The notes under the pieces were generated by a model that did not search any database, was not told where the DNA came from, and saw only the letters and a program-made list of their open reading frames with translations. 64,000 nucleotides of DNA from Channa striata. Taxonomy: Eukaryota; Chordata; Actinopteri; Anabantiformes; Channidae. The stretch covers positions 37,894,875 through 37,958,874 of the forward strand of contig CM065168.1 of the NCBI GenBank assembly GCA_033026295.1, in the 5' to 3' direction. Below are positions 52,227-63,907 of the stretch, in pieces (the stretch's first letter is position 1; every line of letters starts with the position of its first letter). The position numbers were made by a program, and so were the translations under genes.

Positions 52227-52234
52227 GGTTAGAA

Positions 52235-53630
52235 GATAGATTTGACACTAGAAATGACACTAGAAACAGTTTTGTGACAATTACAAACCCAACTTGATTT
52301 TGCCAGATTGATCTTCTCAGGAATCACCACCATCAAATCATAATTCTATGTCTGCATTCAGAATTAGTTTTTTTGCAACATCAGGTCTAATAGTACAGGT
52401 GGTTTTTAGTATCTTAGTGCAGGTGCAGTCATGAGGATCTTCAGCCTCCTCTGCAGGCAGTAGAGTGGCAGGGTTCAACATATTAAAGCTTTTCAAGCAA
52501 TCAGAACAGCAAATAAAATCCCATGATGCTTTTTTGTCTGTCTGCTGCAACAACAGCTTTAAGACAAAGAGGGAGATCTACTACAACTAGATCCAGCTTG
52601 ACTAAAATAAATCAGCAGGCTGTACTACACCCATGAGTACTACACAGAAGTCATGTAACTGTCTTCCTGGTCAAAAACTAACTACTATTAGGTAAACCAA
52701 GTGTAGGGGGCAACAGTAAGCACTGCCTTTGAATCAATAAACACTTCTCTCTTCAGGAGATGGTTTCAACATGTGCAAAAAACAAAACAAAAAAACAAAC
52801 AAAACAAACAACAATGACGCACCACAGTAAACAGGAAAGCTTTGAACATGCCAAAAAAAGTCATCATTAGCTTTTATCAGCTTTGAAATAATATGAATTG
52901 CTGCGATTCATGTTTGTGGCACTCTTTGGCTTACATGACCCAGATATGTCCGTTTTTGTTGTGCAAACTGCAGTTTGAAAAAAAAAACTTTATGGTCATT
53001 GTCTACAAGATGTATAATAGGTGCACCGTATACATTTTGCATGCTTCTTCAGATTAACAATTTCAAATTAGCGAATCATCTAGAATGTACTGTTACACAG
53101 AAATTTGTCCAATTTGGTGGTACCACAAAAAAATAAGTTGTAGATTTTTCCGTCACGTGCTTAGGGTGTATAGCTGCATTCACCTCCTGTAAATCTGAAC
53201 AAAGCCCCACCTAATTGGTCGACCTAGGCACGCACTATGGAGAAGAAGAGAAAATTAAAACGATGACACCTGCTGTTAACAAGGCATTATATATACGCTT
53301 TTTCTATGAGCTCAATTCTACAAGCTTGTATAAGTTGGGTAAATGTGCATATTTATGCATATGCATATCACCCTTTCTATCGTATTCGGTCTTTGCATCT
53401 GATGCTGTTGGTTGTGCTTCCTCAAGGAACAGCATCCTGTGCAACCATGGGCCCAGATTTTTGAACTCCATGCAAAGGGTTTTAACAATGGGAGAATGTG
53501 GATTATTTCCATCAAATAGTTTAGTTTAGAGAGAGTCTTTGTCAGTACACATATGTCAAACATATCACATCATCTTCCCATTTTCTACATATAACTGACC
53601 TTCATATTCACTTGCTCTGACCTTCATTGA
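52235..53630. other. Non-coding, nothing recognised
   Basis: Unique-looking sequence with A-rich tracts (52780-52812 and 52977-52990). The short minus-strand frame at 52338-52553 has no recognised domain or splice context. Confidence 0.45.
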
Positions 53631-53634
53631 CTAA

Positions 53635-54300
53635 TTATACAGACATTTCTTTGTACAGAAAGGGCCAGAGTCACCTGCTGAGGAGACTTAGGTCCTTTGG
53701 TGTTTGCAGAGACCTGTTACGGACATTTTATGATACTGTGGTGACCTCATCAGTCCTCAATGCAGTTGTGTGCTGGGTGGGGAGCAGTACGGACAGAGAC
53801 AGGAAGAGACTTAACAAGCTGGTTAAGAGAGCCGGCTCTGTCCTGGGCTGCACATTGGGCTCCATTGAGGAGTTGGCGGACAAAAGGATGTTGGCCAAAC
53901 TAACATCCATCATGGGTAACCCATCCGACCCCCTGCACCACACTGTGGAGGCTCTGAGCAGCTCCAACAGGACAAGACTGTTGCACCCCTAGTGCAGGAA
54001 GGAGCGCTACCATTGCTCATTCCTCCCCACAGCCAACAGACTGTACAATGCATCACTGCAGTGATACGCAATCTGTAATTACACTGTGTATTTTATGTTG
54101 ATCAACAGCCAGGAGATGTGCAATAGTCACCTGTTATATATTTTCCACATTTTCACATCACAAGATTCTTCATTCATACCTTTTTAATACCTTGTTTTGC
54201 AATTAAATATTGTTGTTTTTTTGTTTTTTTTGTTCCTAATGCTGCTGTAACATAAGAATTTCCCACTGTGGGATTAATTAAGTCGTATCTAACCTTATCC
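53635..54300 (+). mobile_element. Rex1 LINE, 5'-truncated 3' end
   Basis: Encodes the RT thumb and C-terminus (YRKGQSHLLRRLRSFGVCRD, then KKSLVKRAGSVLGCTL-like sequence), closely matching 31950-32365 of the complete Rex1. It ends with a tail at 54256-54300 (aatttcccactgtgggatta). One stop at 53990 disrupts the end of the frame. It abuts an L1-like fragment. Confidence 0.85.
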
Positions 54301-54605
54301 AAAAGTCAGAGTTGGGGGAGAATGCAATATATTTTTCCCAGTTTGTTATTTGGACTGTTACTATATAGTCTTTGTTTGGTATAATTTTGTAGAGTTTAGA
54401 TAACAATTTCTTGGACCTTATGATTTTTGTTATCTCATCAGTTAATTTAAGGCGCTGTAGTGGGTTTTCAGTTATATTTATTATTGATTTAATTATGGAT
54501 TTCAGTTGTTGATATTTAAGGAACTCTTCTCCCCCAACTACATACTTTTCCATTAATGTCTGAAATGACACAAATTGGTCATTCTCAAATAAGGGATGAA
54601 GGACA
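54301..54605 (-). mobile_element. L1/Tx1-like LINE fragment
   Basis: The minus-strand frame begins MSFQTLMEKYVVGGEEFLKYQQLKS and continues LLSKLYKIIP and TNWEKYIAFSP. This is the region after the RT in L1/Tx1-type ORF2 (F..L...Y....FL.Y.QL, then SKLYK and W....). It is cut at the Rex1 tail. The clade is inferred from remembered motifs. Confidence 0.55.
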
Positions 54606-55955
54606 GTGATTCCGCTGTGCTGTCAAGTCGGAAAGTGGATAAGGGTATTGTGTAATTGAAAGTCTGAGTTATGCCATATTGCAGCATATTTACAAGGTGC
54701 TAGTGTTGTTTTTGTGATTTTGTGAACTTTCCACCCAACATCAGAAGAGATGTGTTTTAAAAAAATTATTTTTCTGAAAATTCAGCTCAGCTCCCTTAAA
54801 AGAGTCTAAGAGTCTCTGCTCTAATGGCTCACAAATAGCTCTTAATTTAGAGCCTTAAATTTTAGCTTAATTTAACAATCGTGAATGCCTTATTTTTAGG
54901 TTTGTTTGTTTTTTGCTACAAAAAATGCACAGTTACTATTGTTTAACATTTTAATCAAACTTTTAAATGAACAACTGAACACAGAAATTTCAGGTTCTAA
55001 CTGTTTGAAGCCATTTTGAAAAAATAGGGTAGCAATATGTTTTTAAAAAAAGGTAAAAAAAATATTGAATGTCACAACTTCACAACCCTTTTCTCACACC
55101 ACAATCCACCTTTAGTCTGTTGTGAGTCTTTAAAGTTGTTTTTGTCATTCCCCACCGTTAGATCTTGTATTCTAGTATTCGTTGTCACCCCAGATCAATT
55201 TGGACCTTTATAAAATATGATTCCTTCCCAAACAAACAGGAATCAAATTGTAGCTTAATTTAAGTTGTAGGAAATGATGAGACAATAAGTAATCAGCACT
55301 TATATTCAGTGCATTTATTAAAAGGATCTTTAATATTATATATTTTATATTTAGATGGCAGAAACTTAATAAAATACACATTTTAGTGTTTGTATCCTTG
55401 TCAAGTCTTAAGGCCTTGGCATTTCGTACTATAATTATACAAAGACAAAGGTAAGTTTCAGAATACACATATGCAGGATTAGATTATTATATAGTAATGA
55501 TAAATGTAATTGTTTAATTATTCAGGACAGAGAGACTGTATACTTATATGTTCAACCCTGAGCAATTTAAGCAAAATATATATGATTATAATGTAGTGAA
55601 AATGGAAAATATATTTAGAAAAAATATATGAGTGAGGAAACTGCTGTTGCTGTTATTTGTAAGCCATTAATTATAGTGATTCTGCATCTGTTATTGTGTC
55701 TATTTCATTGATTGATTGATGGCTTCGTTGGATTTCACTGAGAAACTAGAAAAAGTTGTAAATATCTGTGTTTGTCGCTATTGGATTTTACTTTTGTTAT
55801 CGCTCTTTGTGGGAGTATTCCAACTTTGAATTTAGGAAATTGATCCAAATTATGTTATAGTTGCAATCCTCAGACATGTGCTTGGGATTTCAATGTCCTT
55901 TCTCATACCAGTGACAGCAGTAATTTCTATTGGGATTTCACTCTGACATCAGCAC
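54606..55955. other. Non-coding, downstream of gene M2
   Basis: AT-rich; no gene seen. It includes the 3'-UTR of M2 below its stop codon. I did not find a convincing close polyadenylation signal; the nearest minus-strand AATAAA (tttatt) lies near 55314. Confidence 0.45.
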
Positions 55956-55960
55956 TGACA

Positions 55961-58900
55961 CTATTGCTGGTTTGTCAGCAGCCATGACAGCAGCAGCAGG
56001 CAGGATGCAGTGATGACACTGATCTTGTGACTTACTCCATTTGACACCTCTGTAAATATAGAGAAAAGCAAAGAATAGATTGTTTTAACATAAACAGTTG
56101 TGTAACACTGTACATTTTTGATAAAGCAATATTTAGTATTGCTTACGTGCGTCATTAACAAAAACAGAGTTGGTGTCAACGATGAAGGCTGTGATGTTTG
56201 GAGCTGCTTTGATCAAAACATGTCCAATCTGGGTGTTGTTGGGAACAGATGTAGATGCAAATCTAAGTTTCAAATCGTTCCTGATTGATCCATTACTGCA
56301 AAAGAAATGACAAAGCAAAGCTGCTTTACTGGCATTAAGTGATGACTGATACAGTTAAAATTCTGCAGACATAGAAAAAATTACCTGTATCCAGTCACTT
56401 CCAGGGAGCGAAATGAAGAAAATGCACTTTGGTAGATAGGTGTAATCTGAGAAATACAAGCAAACTAAAGGTAAGTTTTTTCTTTAATTGGCTTGTGGTT
56501 CATACTTTGTTTATTGTGTCAGTCATTGGTGCTGTTCAATGGAACCTTTTTTCCCATTCATCTAATTTTATTTTTTTGGTAACCAACAAATCTGTATATT
56601 ATTTACATAATATAAGAAGTATATTTTCATTGAAGTTTATCATTATGGAACTGAGAAAAGTCTTCCAACTTTTTTTACAAATTTTAATGAACATTTTTGT
56701 GCCAACAGGAACAACACGGCACTTGAAAAACAGCCCCCACAAAGGGAGGCACAGTGACTTCTGGGTTAGGTTAAATTAGGGTTAGGTTCTAAATACATTT
56801 GTTTAGGTAAAGGTAAAATGTGGTACTAATGCTTGAGTTTAGTAATTTGTCACATCATGCACATTACATGAGCCATGTTACAGTAGGCCATAGATTTGTG
56901 TTTCACACTGGGCTTGAATTTCAGTTCGCTCAGTGGCTAATTCCTCTGTTTCCTTAATCTATCCATTCACCCCAAACTCAACATGGCAAACATTTCTGTG
57001 TCAGTGACCACTGACTCCTCACAGTAATACATTTATGTTTGATGCTTCCCTTGTTTGAAAATGACGCATTATATTACTTAAAATGAAAAAAGGGACCAAA
57101 ACATTATAACTACCTCTTATTCTAATGCCCTTCAGTACGATTCCACTACCAATTATGTAATTACCAATTAGTAATAAACAAATAGTAGAATTACTGTTTC
57201 TTCTTAAAAACTGAGAAAATATAACTTTGTAATAAGTCCAATAACCATTGCATTGTATTGCATTACAAAGCCTAAATAAAACATGTTGGAATTAGTAAAA
57301 GATAACTATGTATATAGTTAAAATAATTGTGGAGGTCATTTGTGAAGATCAGTCTTTAAACACATTTATATTAGAAATTTAATATCTGCAGATTAAGTGT
57401 GAATTATATTTATAAATATAGGTAAACATAAAAGGTGACCATAAAAAAGCTTTTTCCATACAGTTTGTCTCAATTGCTAAAATGCATGTTGATAAAACTG
57501 GAATCCATGTTCATCATCACCTTCTTCTTATTATTATTATTTTTTAGCACTCCAGAAATCACTAATTTTTTACAAATACTAATGCCATTCAGTGACCTAC
57601 ACACAGGAATTATTAAAGAAAACTTGCTTAGGAAAGATCTATTGAACACCATTTTAACAGGTAGGGGTGTGGGGCTTTTTTGCATTCTGTTGTCTACTGT
57701 GTAGTGACAAACTAAAAGAGTTAAACGTTTGAGTACAAGTTGTGCTGCTTGAAAAGAAAACATGGCTTTTACATGTTTGTAATGTTTTCTTAGTGTCATT
57801 TTGGTCAGTGGGCATTGTTTCCGTCTGTGTATTCACTGTTTTAAAAATGTGGAATCAGGTGTATAAGCAAATACAAAACCTGCAATTGTGCAACATTACT
57901 GTTAACCTGTAACTCTAATAGAGATACTTACTATCGTGTCAATCAGTGAGGTTCGACTTATAGATGCTGGGGATGAGAGATCCAGCAAATCGCTTGTAAA
58001 CGTCTCCTTTGTTTTAAAAAACATATTTACTGATGTAATTGCCTCTGTAGTTGCAGTGGTTGTCAGTGCAGTTGTAGTGTTTGTAAGAGTTGTGGTTGTA
58101 TTAGCAGTTGTTGTGGCACTTATAGCTGATGTAGCTGTAGAAGCTGTCACATTTGTTGTTGTACTTAGGACTGTAAAAAAGAAAAAATATGAAAAAATAT
58201 AAAAACAAGTTTAAAGCACATATTTATGATACATTAAAACATATCAAAACATGTTATATAAATTGTAATATATATATTTATATAAGAGAATTGTCTAATG
58301 TTGAACATAATGGCAAACACACATATGCACTCCTGACCCAGGCAGTGTCAATATCAGCGAGTAAGTTTAAAGATTTACTAGAGTAACACGTAACCTAGCT
58401 GTTTACTTACGAGCTGCTTGTATGGAACTGGCATCCACAGTGAGGTTGAAGGTGTTGTTGGAGTTAGACACAGCGTTTCTTAGTGTTATTGCAACAGCAT
58501 CAGCCTGCGGGATATCTGCAGGTGGAGCAGTGTCATTGAACTGAACCCCGACCACTGCTTCATTTTCAGATGCTCTTGTTTTGACCATGGCTTCCCTGCA
58601 AACCACAATAACAGTGTAGATCTTACTAAAAAATTATATAGATAAAGTATAATTTATGTATGAATATTTAAATCATATCGCTATTACTAACATGATTAAG
58701 TAGATTATTTATGACCAGAGCAAAAAAAGTAAAGCAAATGTTACCTAAACTCTATCACAAAGACATGGTCCAAAAGAGCTCCATACTCTGCTACATAGAT
58801 AATAGTCCACTGTGAGAGGGAAGCAATAATAAGAATATTGTATAAAAAAGGTCAGACTCACTTCATAGACTTAAATAATAAAAATAAATAAAAAGCTGTT

Positions 58901-61900
58901 TGTCCTCACCATTTTTACAACTTCTACTTCAAGAGTTTTAAATTGAATGCTGTTTTTGTCTGTGAGTTCGAGTACAAGTGGTTCAACCAAGACTGCTGTG
59001 ACAGCCACAACTACTGGGAGAGCTGGAGTCGTTACGGTAGTAGTACTGATGGTGGTGGCTGTTAACGTTGTTGATGATGCACCAGTTGTTGTAATTAGTG
59101 TAGCAGTTACTGTTGGGGGACTTGCTGAATTTGTTGTGGTAACAAATTTTGCTGTTGGAGATGTTAAGGGAATAGTCGGCATTGCTGTAGATGCTGCAGC
59201 TGTTGAATCTTGTGTTGACACAGTAGCTGCAGTTGTGGGAGAAGAAGCTGTTGTTGCTGTGGAGAACAAAAAAGCTGTGGTTGTTGGCCCAGCTGTAGTT
59301 GGACCAGCTGTGATGGTTAGACCAGCTGTAGTTGTAACCGCTGTGATGGTTTGGCCAGCAGTGTTGGTTGGACCAGCTGTGCTTGGACTAGTAGTGGTTC
59401 CAGCTGCTAGAAATGTAATTAAAAAGTTAACAAGTAAAAAAAAAAAAAGATTGCAATTGAAAAAAAAAGTATGAAACGACAGGAAGAAAATTAAAAAATA
59501 AAGAAAAAATGAGCTTTTTAAAAAATTACTGGTCACACTTTCTCTAATAATTTTCAATATGGACCTTCTACTAATGATGATTCTTGGTCTTCTGCAGAGC
59601 CATTTTTGAAAAAATAAATTAAAAATAATTAAAAAACAACAAAAAACAAACTTCTAGAAAAATAATTGTTAATCGTAATGTGATTGCAAAGCATTTTTAG
59701 GATTTAATAGAATAGCATACAAAACATCAGTTTACGTACAAGCTGCTTGCAAAAGCTTGCAAAACGTGGAAAAAATAATACAAAATTGAGGTTCTAAGTA
59801 AAAGTTTTTTCTCTTTTCATACTAGACCATCCAATAGCTGTAGAGTTTGTAGTTTCGGCTGTTGGTACATTTGAAGTGGTATTTAGGGTTTGAAAGAAAC
59901 AACTAGGAAAACAATATAAAACCACTAAATTGGTTTAAATCGTATCTATCAGATAGATTCCAATTTACTCACGTTAATGATGAATCTTCGACATACACAA
60001 AAGTTAGTTATGGAATTCCACAAGGCTCTGTATTAGGACCAATACTCTTTACTCTATATATGTCTCCCCTTGGCAACATTATTAGAAAACACTCTGTAAA
60101 TTTTCACTGCTACGCTGATGACACGCAGTTATATCTATCTATGAAACCTGATGAAACAAATAAATTACTCAAACTACAAGCATGTCTTCAAGATATAAGG
60201 GACTGGATGACGTATAATTTTCTTCTTCTAAACTCAGATAAAACTGAAGTTATTGTATTTGGGCCTAATAGTCTAAGAGACATGTTTTCTAACCATATCG
60301 CTACTTTAGACGACATAACTCTTGCCCCCAGTAGTACTGCAAGGAATCTTGGAGTCATTTTTGACCAGGATTTGTCATTTACCTCACAGATAAAGCAAAT
60401 CTCTAGAACAGCCTTCTTCCACCTACGGAACATTGCCAAAATTAGGAGCATCCTGTCCCAAAGCGATGCTGAAAAATTGGTTCATGCATTTGTTACTTCT
60501 AGATTGGACTATTGTAATTCTCTACTTTCAGGCTGCCCCAGTAACTCTCTAAAAAGCCTCCAATTAATCCAAAATGCTGCAGCAAGATTACTGACTGGGA
60601 TTGGTAAGAGAGATCATATTTCACCTTCATTAGCTTCTCTCCATTGGCTTCCAATTAAATGCAGAATAGAATTTAAAACCCTTCTTCTTACCTATAAAGC
60701 TTTAAACGGCCAAGCCCCATCATATTTAAAAGATCTCTTAGTACCATATCATCCTACTAGACCACTTCGGTCCCAAAATGCAGGCCTACTTGTGGTTCCC
60801 AGAATTTCCAAAAATAGAATGGGAGGCAGAGCCTTTAGCTATCAAGCTCCTCTCCTGTGGAACCAGCTCCCAGTTCAGATTCGGGAAGCAGACGCCCTCC
60901 CTGTTTTTAAGACTAGGCTCAAAACCTTCCTTTTTGATAAAGCTTATAGTTGGTTATAGTCATGCTGCTATAGGCTTAGACTGCTGGGGACTCTGCACTG
61001 TGCCACTTCCTCTTCTCTTCATTCTCTCCTCTCACCCCACATCTATAATGTCACCACTGTATGACATTAACTCTGTGTCTTCTTTGTCCCGTAGTCGTCT
61101 CTCTTCCTCTCTTTCCCCCTCTCTCTCTCCCTGTCCACAGGTGTCCCCGGATTTGGCGCTGTGTGTCCTCCAGTGTGCAGCTACTGGTCCTATTAACCTG
61201 CTCAATGTTTTGTTGTTGCTTTTGTTGCTCTGTTCTTTTCTCTCTCCACTTTCCACTCTGCCCAACCGGTCAAGGCAGATGGCCGTCCTCCCTGAGCCTG
61301 GTTCTGCTGGAGGTTTCTTCCGTTAAAGGGAGTTTTTCCTCTCCACTGTTGCCTATGGCTTGCTCAAGGGGGATTTGTTGGGTTTTCTCTACCTGTTTGT
61401 ATAGTCTTGACTTTATTATGTAAAGTGCCCTGAGATGACCTTGTTGTAAATTGGCGCTATATAAATAAAGTTGAATTGAATTGAATTGAATATAAATAAA
61501 CGTTGAAAACATAATACAAAATTGAGGTTCTAAGTAAAAGAAGTGGCAGTTTTCATTTTTCTTTTCATACCAGACGTGCTGATAAACATTGCTTTGCACC
61601 ATTTTCCATTTTGTCAATCAACCAGTTTCAAAAGACACTGACAATCAATTCTACAACATAAATGTCAAAGCACTGGTAACAACACAAGATCCTTTAAATG
61701 TTCTTCATTATGGAAGGTCAGTAAGGCTTATCATCAAATCACCCCTGGACAACTGTAGAGCAGAGTATAACACCCTCATATTGTTATTAAAGATCACAGA
61801 GTTTTTGATATTGTCTTTAACAACCATTATGCCAAACTGGGACACAAACTCTGGACGAAGGCAGTGTCAATATCAGCAAGTAAGTTTAAAGATTTACTAG

Positions 61901-63907
61901 ATTATCACGTAACCTAGGTGTTTACTTACGAGCTGCTTGGATGGAACTGGCATCCACAGTGAGGTTGAAGGTGTTGTTGGAGTTAGACACAGCATTTCTT
62001 AGTGTTGTTGCAACAGCATCAGCCTGTGGGATATCTGCAGGTGGAGCAGTGCTACTGAACTGAACCGCCACCACTACTTCAGTATACGACACTTGCGTGT
62101 TGACAACAGCTTCCCTGCAAAGGAAAAAAGAGATGAACCTCAATCAGATAGAATTGCCATTATATTTTATACATGGGGATTCTCCAGTTGAATTTCTCTC
62201 AATAACAACAAAAAATTAAAATGTTGGTGACACAGCCCAGAGAGCAAAGTCTCAAAATATTACCTAAAGAATTTCACAAAGACCTGGGCCAAAAGACTTC
62301 CATACTGTGTCTTGTAGATGGTATACCACTGTGGGAGGAAAGCAATTACAAATAAAGTAATGAGCAAATACAGCTTTCAAAAACAACATCCGGCAAGTGG
62401 TAGATGCAAAACATGACAGGAAAAACAGACATTTTGTAAATGTTCTTACCATTTTTACCACTTGGTGTTCGAGAGTCACAAACTGAATGCTGTTTTTGTC
62501 TGTGTATTGTGACACAAATGGTTGGACCAAGGTTGCTGTGACATTGATTACAACAGGGGCAGATGGAGTTGGTGTAGCAGTTGAATTTGCGGTGGATGGA
62601 GCAGCTGTTGTCGGAGTCACAGTTGAGTTTGTTCCAGCCGTGGTTGTAGCTGTAGCGTTTGTAGTTTCGGCTGTTGGTACATTTGAAATGGTATTTAGGG
62701 TTTGAAAGAAACAACTAGGAAAACAATATAAATAAACGTGGAAAACATAATACAAAATTGAGGTTCTAAGTAAAAGAAGTGGCAATTTTCATTTTTCTTT
62801 TCATACCAGACGTTCCGATAAATATCGCTTTGCTCCTTTTTCCATTTTGTTAATCAACCAATTTCAAAAGACACTGGAAATCAAGTCTGCGACATAAATG
62901 TCAAAGCACTGGTAACAACACAAGATCCTTTAAATGTTCTTCATTATGGAAGGTCAGTAAAGCTTATCATCAAATCACCCCTGGATAATTTTAGAGCAGA
63001 GTATAACACCCTCAAATTGTTATTAAAGATCACAGAGTTTTTGATATTGTCTTTAACAACCATTATGCCAAACTGGGACACAAACTCTGGACGAAGGCAG
63101 TGTCATTACCAGCGAGTAAGTTTAAAGATTTACTAGATTATCACGTAACCTAAGTGTTTACTTACGAGCTGCTTGGATGGAACTGGCATCCACAGTGAGG
63201 TTGAAGGTGTTGTTGGAGTTAGACACAGCATTTCTTAGTGTTGTTGCAACAGCATCAGCCTGTGGGATATCTGCAGGTGGAGCAGTGCTACTGAACTGAA
63301 CCGCCACCACTACTTCAGTATACGACACTTGCGTGTTGACAACAGCTTCCCTGCAAAGGAAAAAAGAGATGAACCTCAATCAGATAGAATTGCCATTATA
63401 TTTTATACATGGGGGATTCTCCAGTTGAATTTCTCTCAATAACAACAAAAAATTATAATGTTGGTGACACAGCCCAGAGAGCAAAGTCTCAAAATATTAC
63501 CTAAAGAATTTCACAAAGACCTGGGCCAAAAGACCTCCATACTGTGTCTTGTAGATGGTATACCACTGTGGGAGGAAAGCAATTACAAATAAAGTAATGA
63601 GCAAATACAGCTTTCAAAAAGAACATCCGGCAAGTGGTAGATGCAAAACATGACAGGAAAAACAGACATTTTGTAAATGTTCTTACCATTTTTACCACTT
63701 GTTGTTCAAGAGTCACAAACTGAATGCTGTTTTTCTCTGTGTATTGTGACACAAATGGTTGGACCAAGGTTGCTGTGACATTGATTACAACAGGGGCAGA
63801 TGGAGTTGGTGTAGCAGTTGAATTTCCGGTGGATGGAGCAGCTGTTGTCGGAGTCACAGTTGAGTTTGTTGCAGCCGTGGTTGTAGCTGTAGCATTTGTA
63901 GTTTCGC
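55961..63907 (-). CDS. Mucin-like multi-SEA gene M2 (partial, 5' end beyond the window)
   Basis: Minus-strand exons, in order of transcription: 63687-63907, 63501-63565, 63166-63350 (cassette 1); 62450-62670, 62264-62328, 61930-62114 (cassette 2); 58910-59406, 58745-58809, 58411-58595 (cassette 3); 57932-58170 (Thr-rich linker, start of the last domain); 56385-56446; 56147-56295; 55961-56049. All junctions are GT-AG and all phases agree. The cassettes are SEA-like (see separate entries). The terminal domain reads ITPIYQSAFSSFRSLEVTGY, then SNGSIRNDLKLRF, at the usual SEA G-S-V/I position. The tail ISVITASCLLLLSWLLTNQQ before the stop is GPI-signal-like or a short-tailed anchor. Expected role: an extracellular, O-glycosylated surface or secreted protein. 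Family assignment is inference. Confidence 0.7.
56447..57931 (-). other. M2 intron before the terminal SEA exons
   Basis: Bounded by the gtaagt donor after 57932 and the ctcag acceptor at 56447. It contains a weak ttaggg-like run (56763-56790) and AT-rich DNA; no exon or transposon recognised. Confidence 0.5.
58411..59406 (-). other. M2 SEA-like cassette 3 with a longer linker
   Basis: Same three-exon plan but diverged. The linker exon is 497 bp (165 codons, runs such as TAGPTTAGPTTTAF) and ends VVVAVTAVLVEPLVLELTDK, NSIQFKTLEVEVVKM. The 65-bp exon reads WTIIYVAEYGALLDHVFVIE. The 185-bp exon reads AVVGVQFNDTAPPADIPQAD. The acceptor is a tandem NAGNAG (tag, then cag), so an isoform one codon shorter is possible (exon start 59403). 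All frames open. Confidence 0.8.
59690..59920 (-). pseudogene. Wrecked SEA cassette remnant in M2
   Basis: At 59830-59860 a linker-exon start survives (ccaacag then CCGAAACTACAAACTCTACA), but it runs after a few codons into intron-like sequence (a copy of the ttctaagtaaaag region) and a TAG. At 59735-59750 a fragment matches the end of the 185-bp exon and its donor (acgtacaagctgcttg on the plus strand). The middle is lost. If this acceptor were used, the protein would end within about 20 residues. Confidence 0.65.
59921..61488 (+). mobile_element. L2 LINE inserted in an M2 intron
   Basis: 5'-truncated L2, closely similar to the nested copy at 15588-17113. A 299-codon frame (60060-60959) is open through CYADDTQLYLSM (active site) and the thumb (SRLDYCNSLLSGCPSNSLKS). 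The 3' tail is (ttgaa)n. It is flanked by about 8 bp of direct repeat, aatataaa (59913-59920 and 61489-61496). The unoccupied version of the same site is preserved in the paralogous intron at 62725-62745. Lacks RT motifs before YADD, so inactive. Confidence 0.9.
61930..62670 (-). other. M2 SEA-like cassette 2
   Basis: Nearly identical to cassette 1: the 185-bp exon encodes exactly the same residues, and the linker differs by a few (for example YTDKNS for YTEKNS, LEHQVV for LEQQVV). Copies lie 1236 bp apart. The linker acceptor ccaacag at 62671 reads C plus CC, then GAA ACT ACA. Confidence 0.8.
63166..63907 (-). other. M2 SEA-like cassette 1
   Basis: The linker exon (63687-63907) encodes Thr/Pro/Ser sequence, then VINVTATLVQPFVSQYTEKN, SIQFVTLEQQVVKM. 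The 65-bp exon reads WYTIYKTQYGSLLAQVFVKF. The 185-bp exon reads EAVVNTQVSYTEVVVAVQF, then ADAVATTLRNAVSNSNNTFN. Together they follow the SEA fold pattern (S..F..LE..V, IY...YG, V..F, then paired beta strands). The canonical GSVVV autoproteolysis site is not present at the expected place; EAVVNT stands there. The acceptor is the 3' base of a deletion junction (see findings). Confidence 0.75.
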
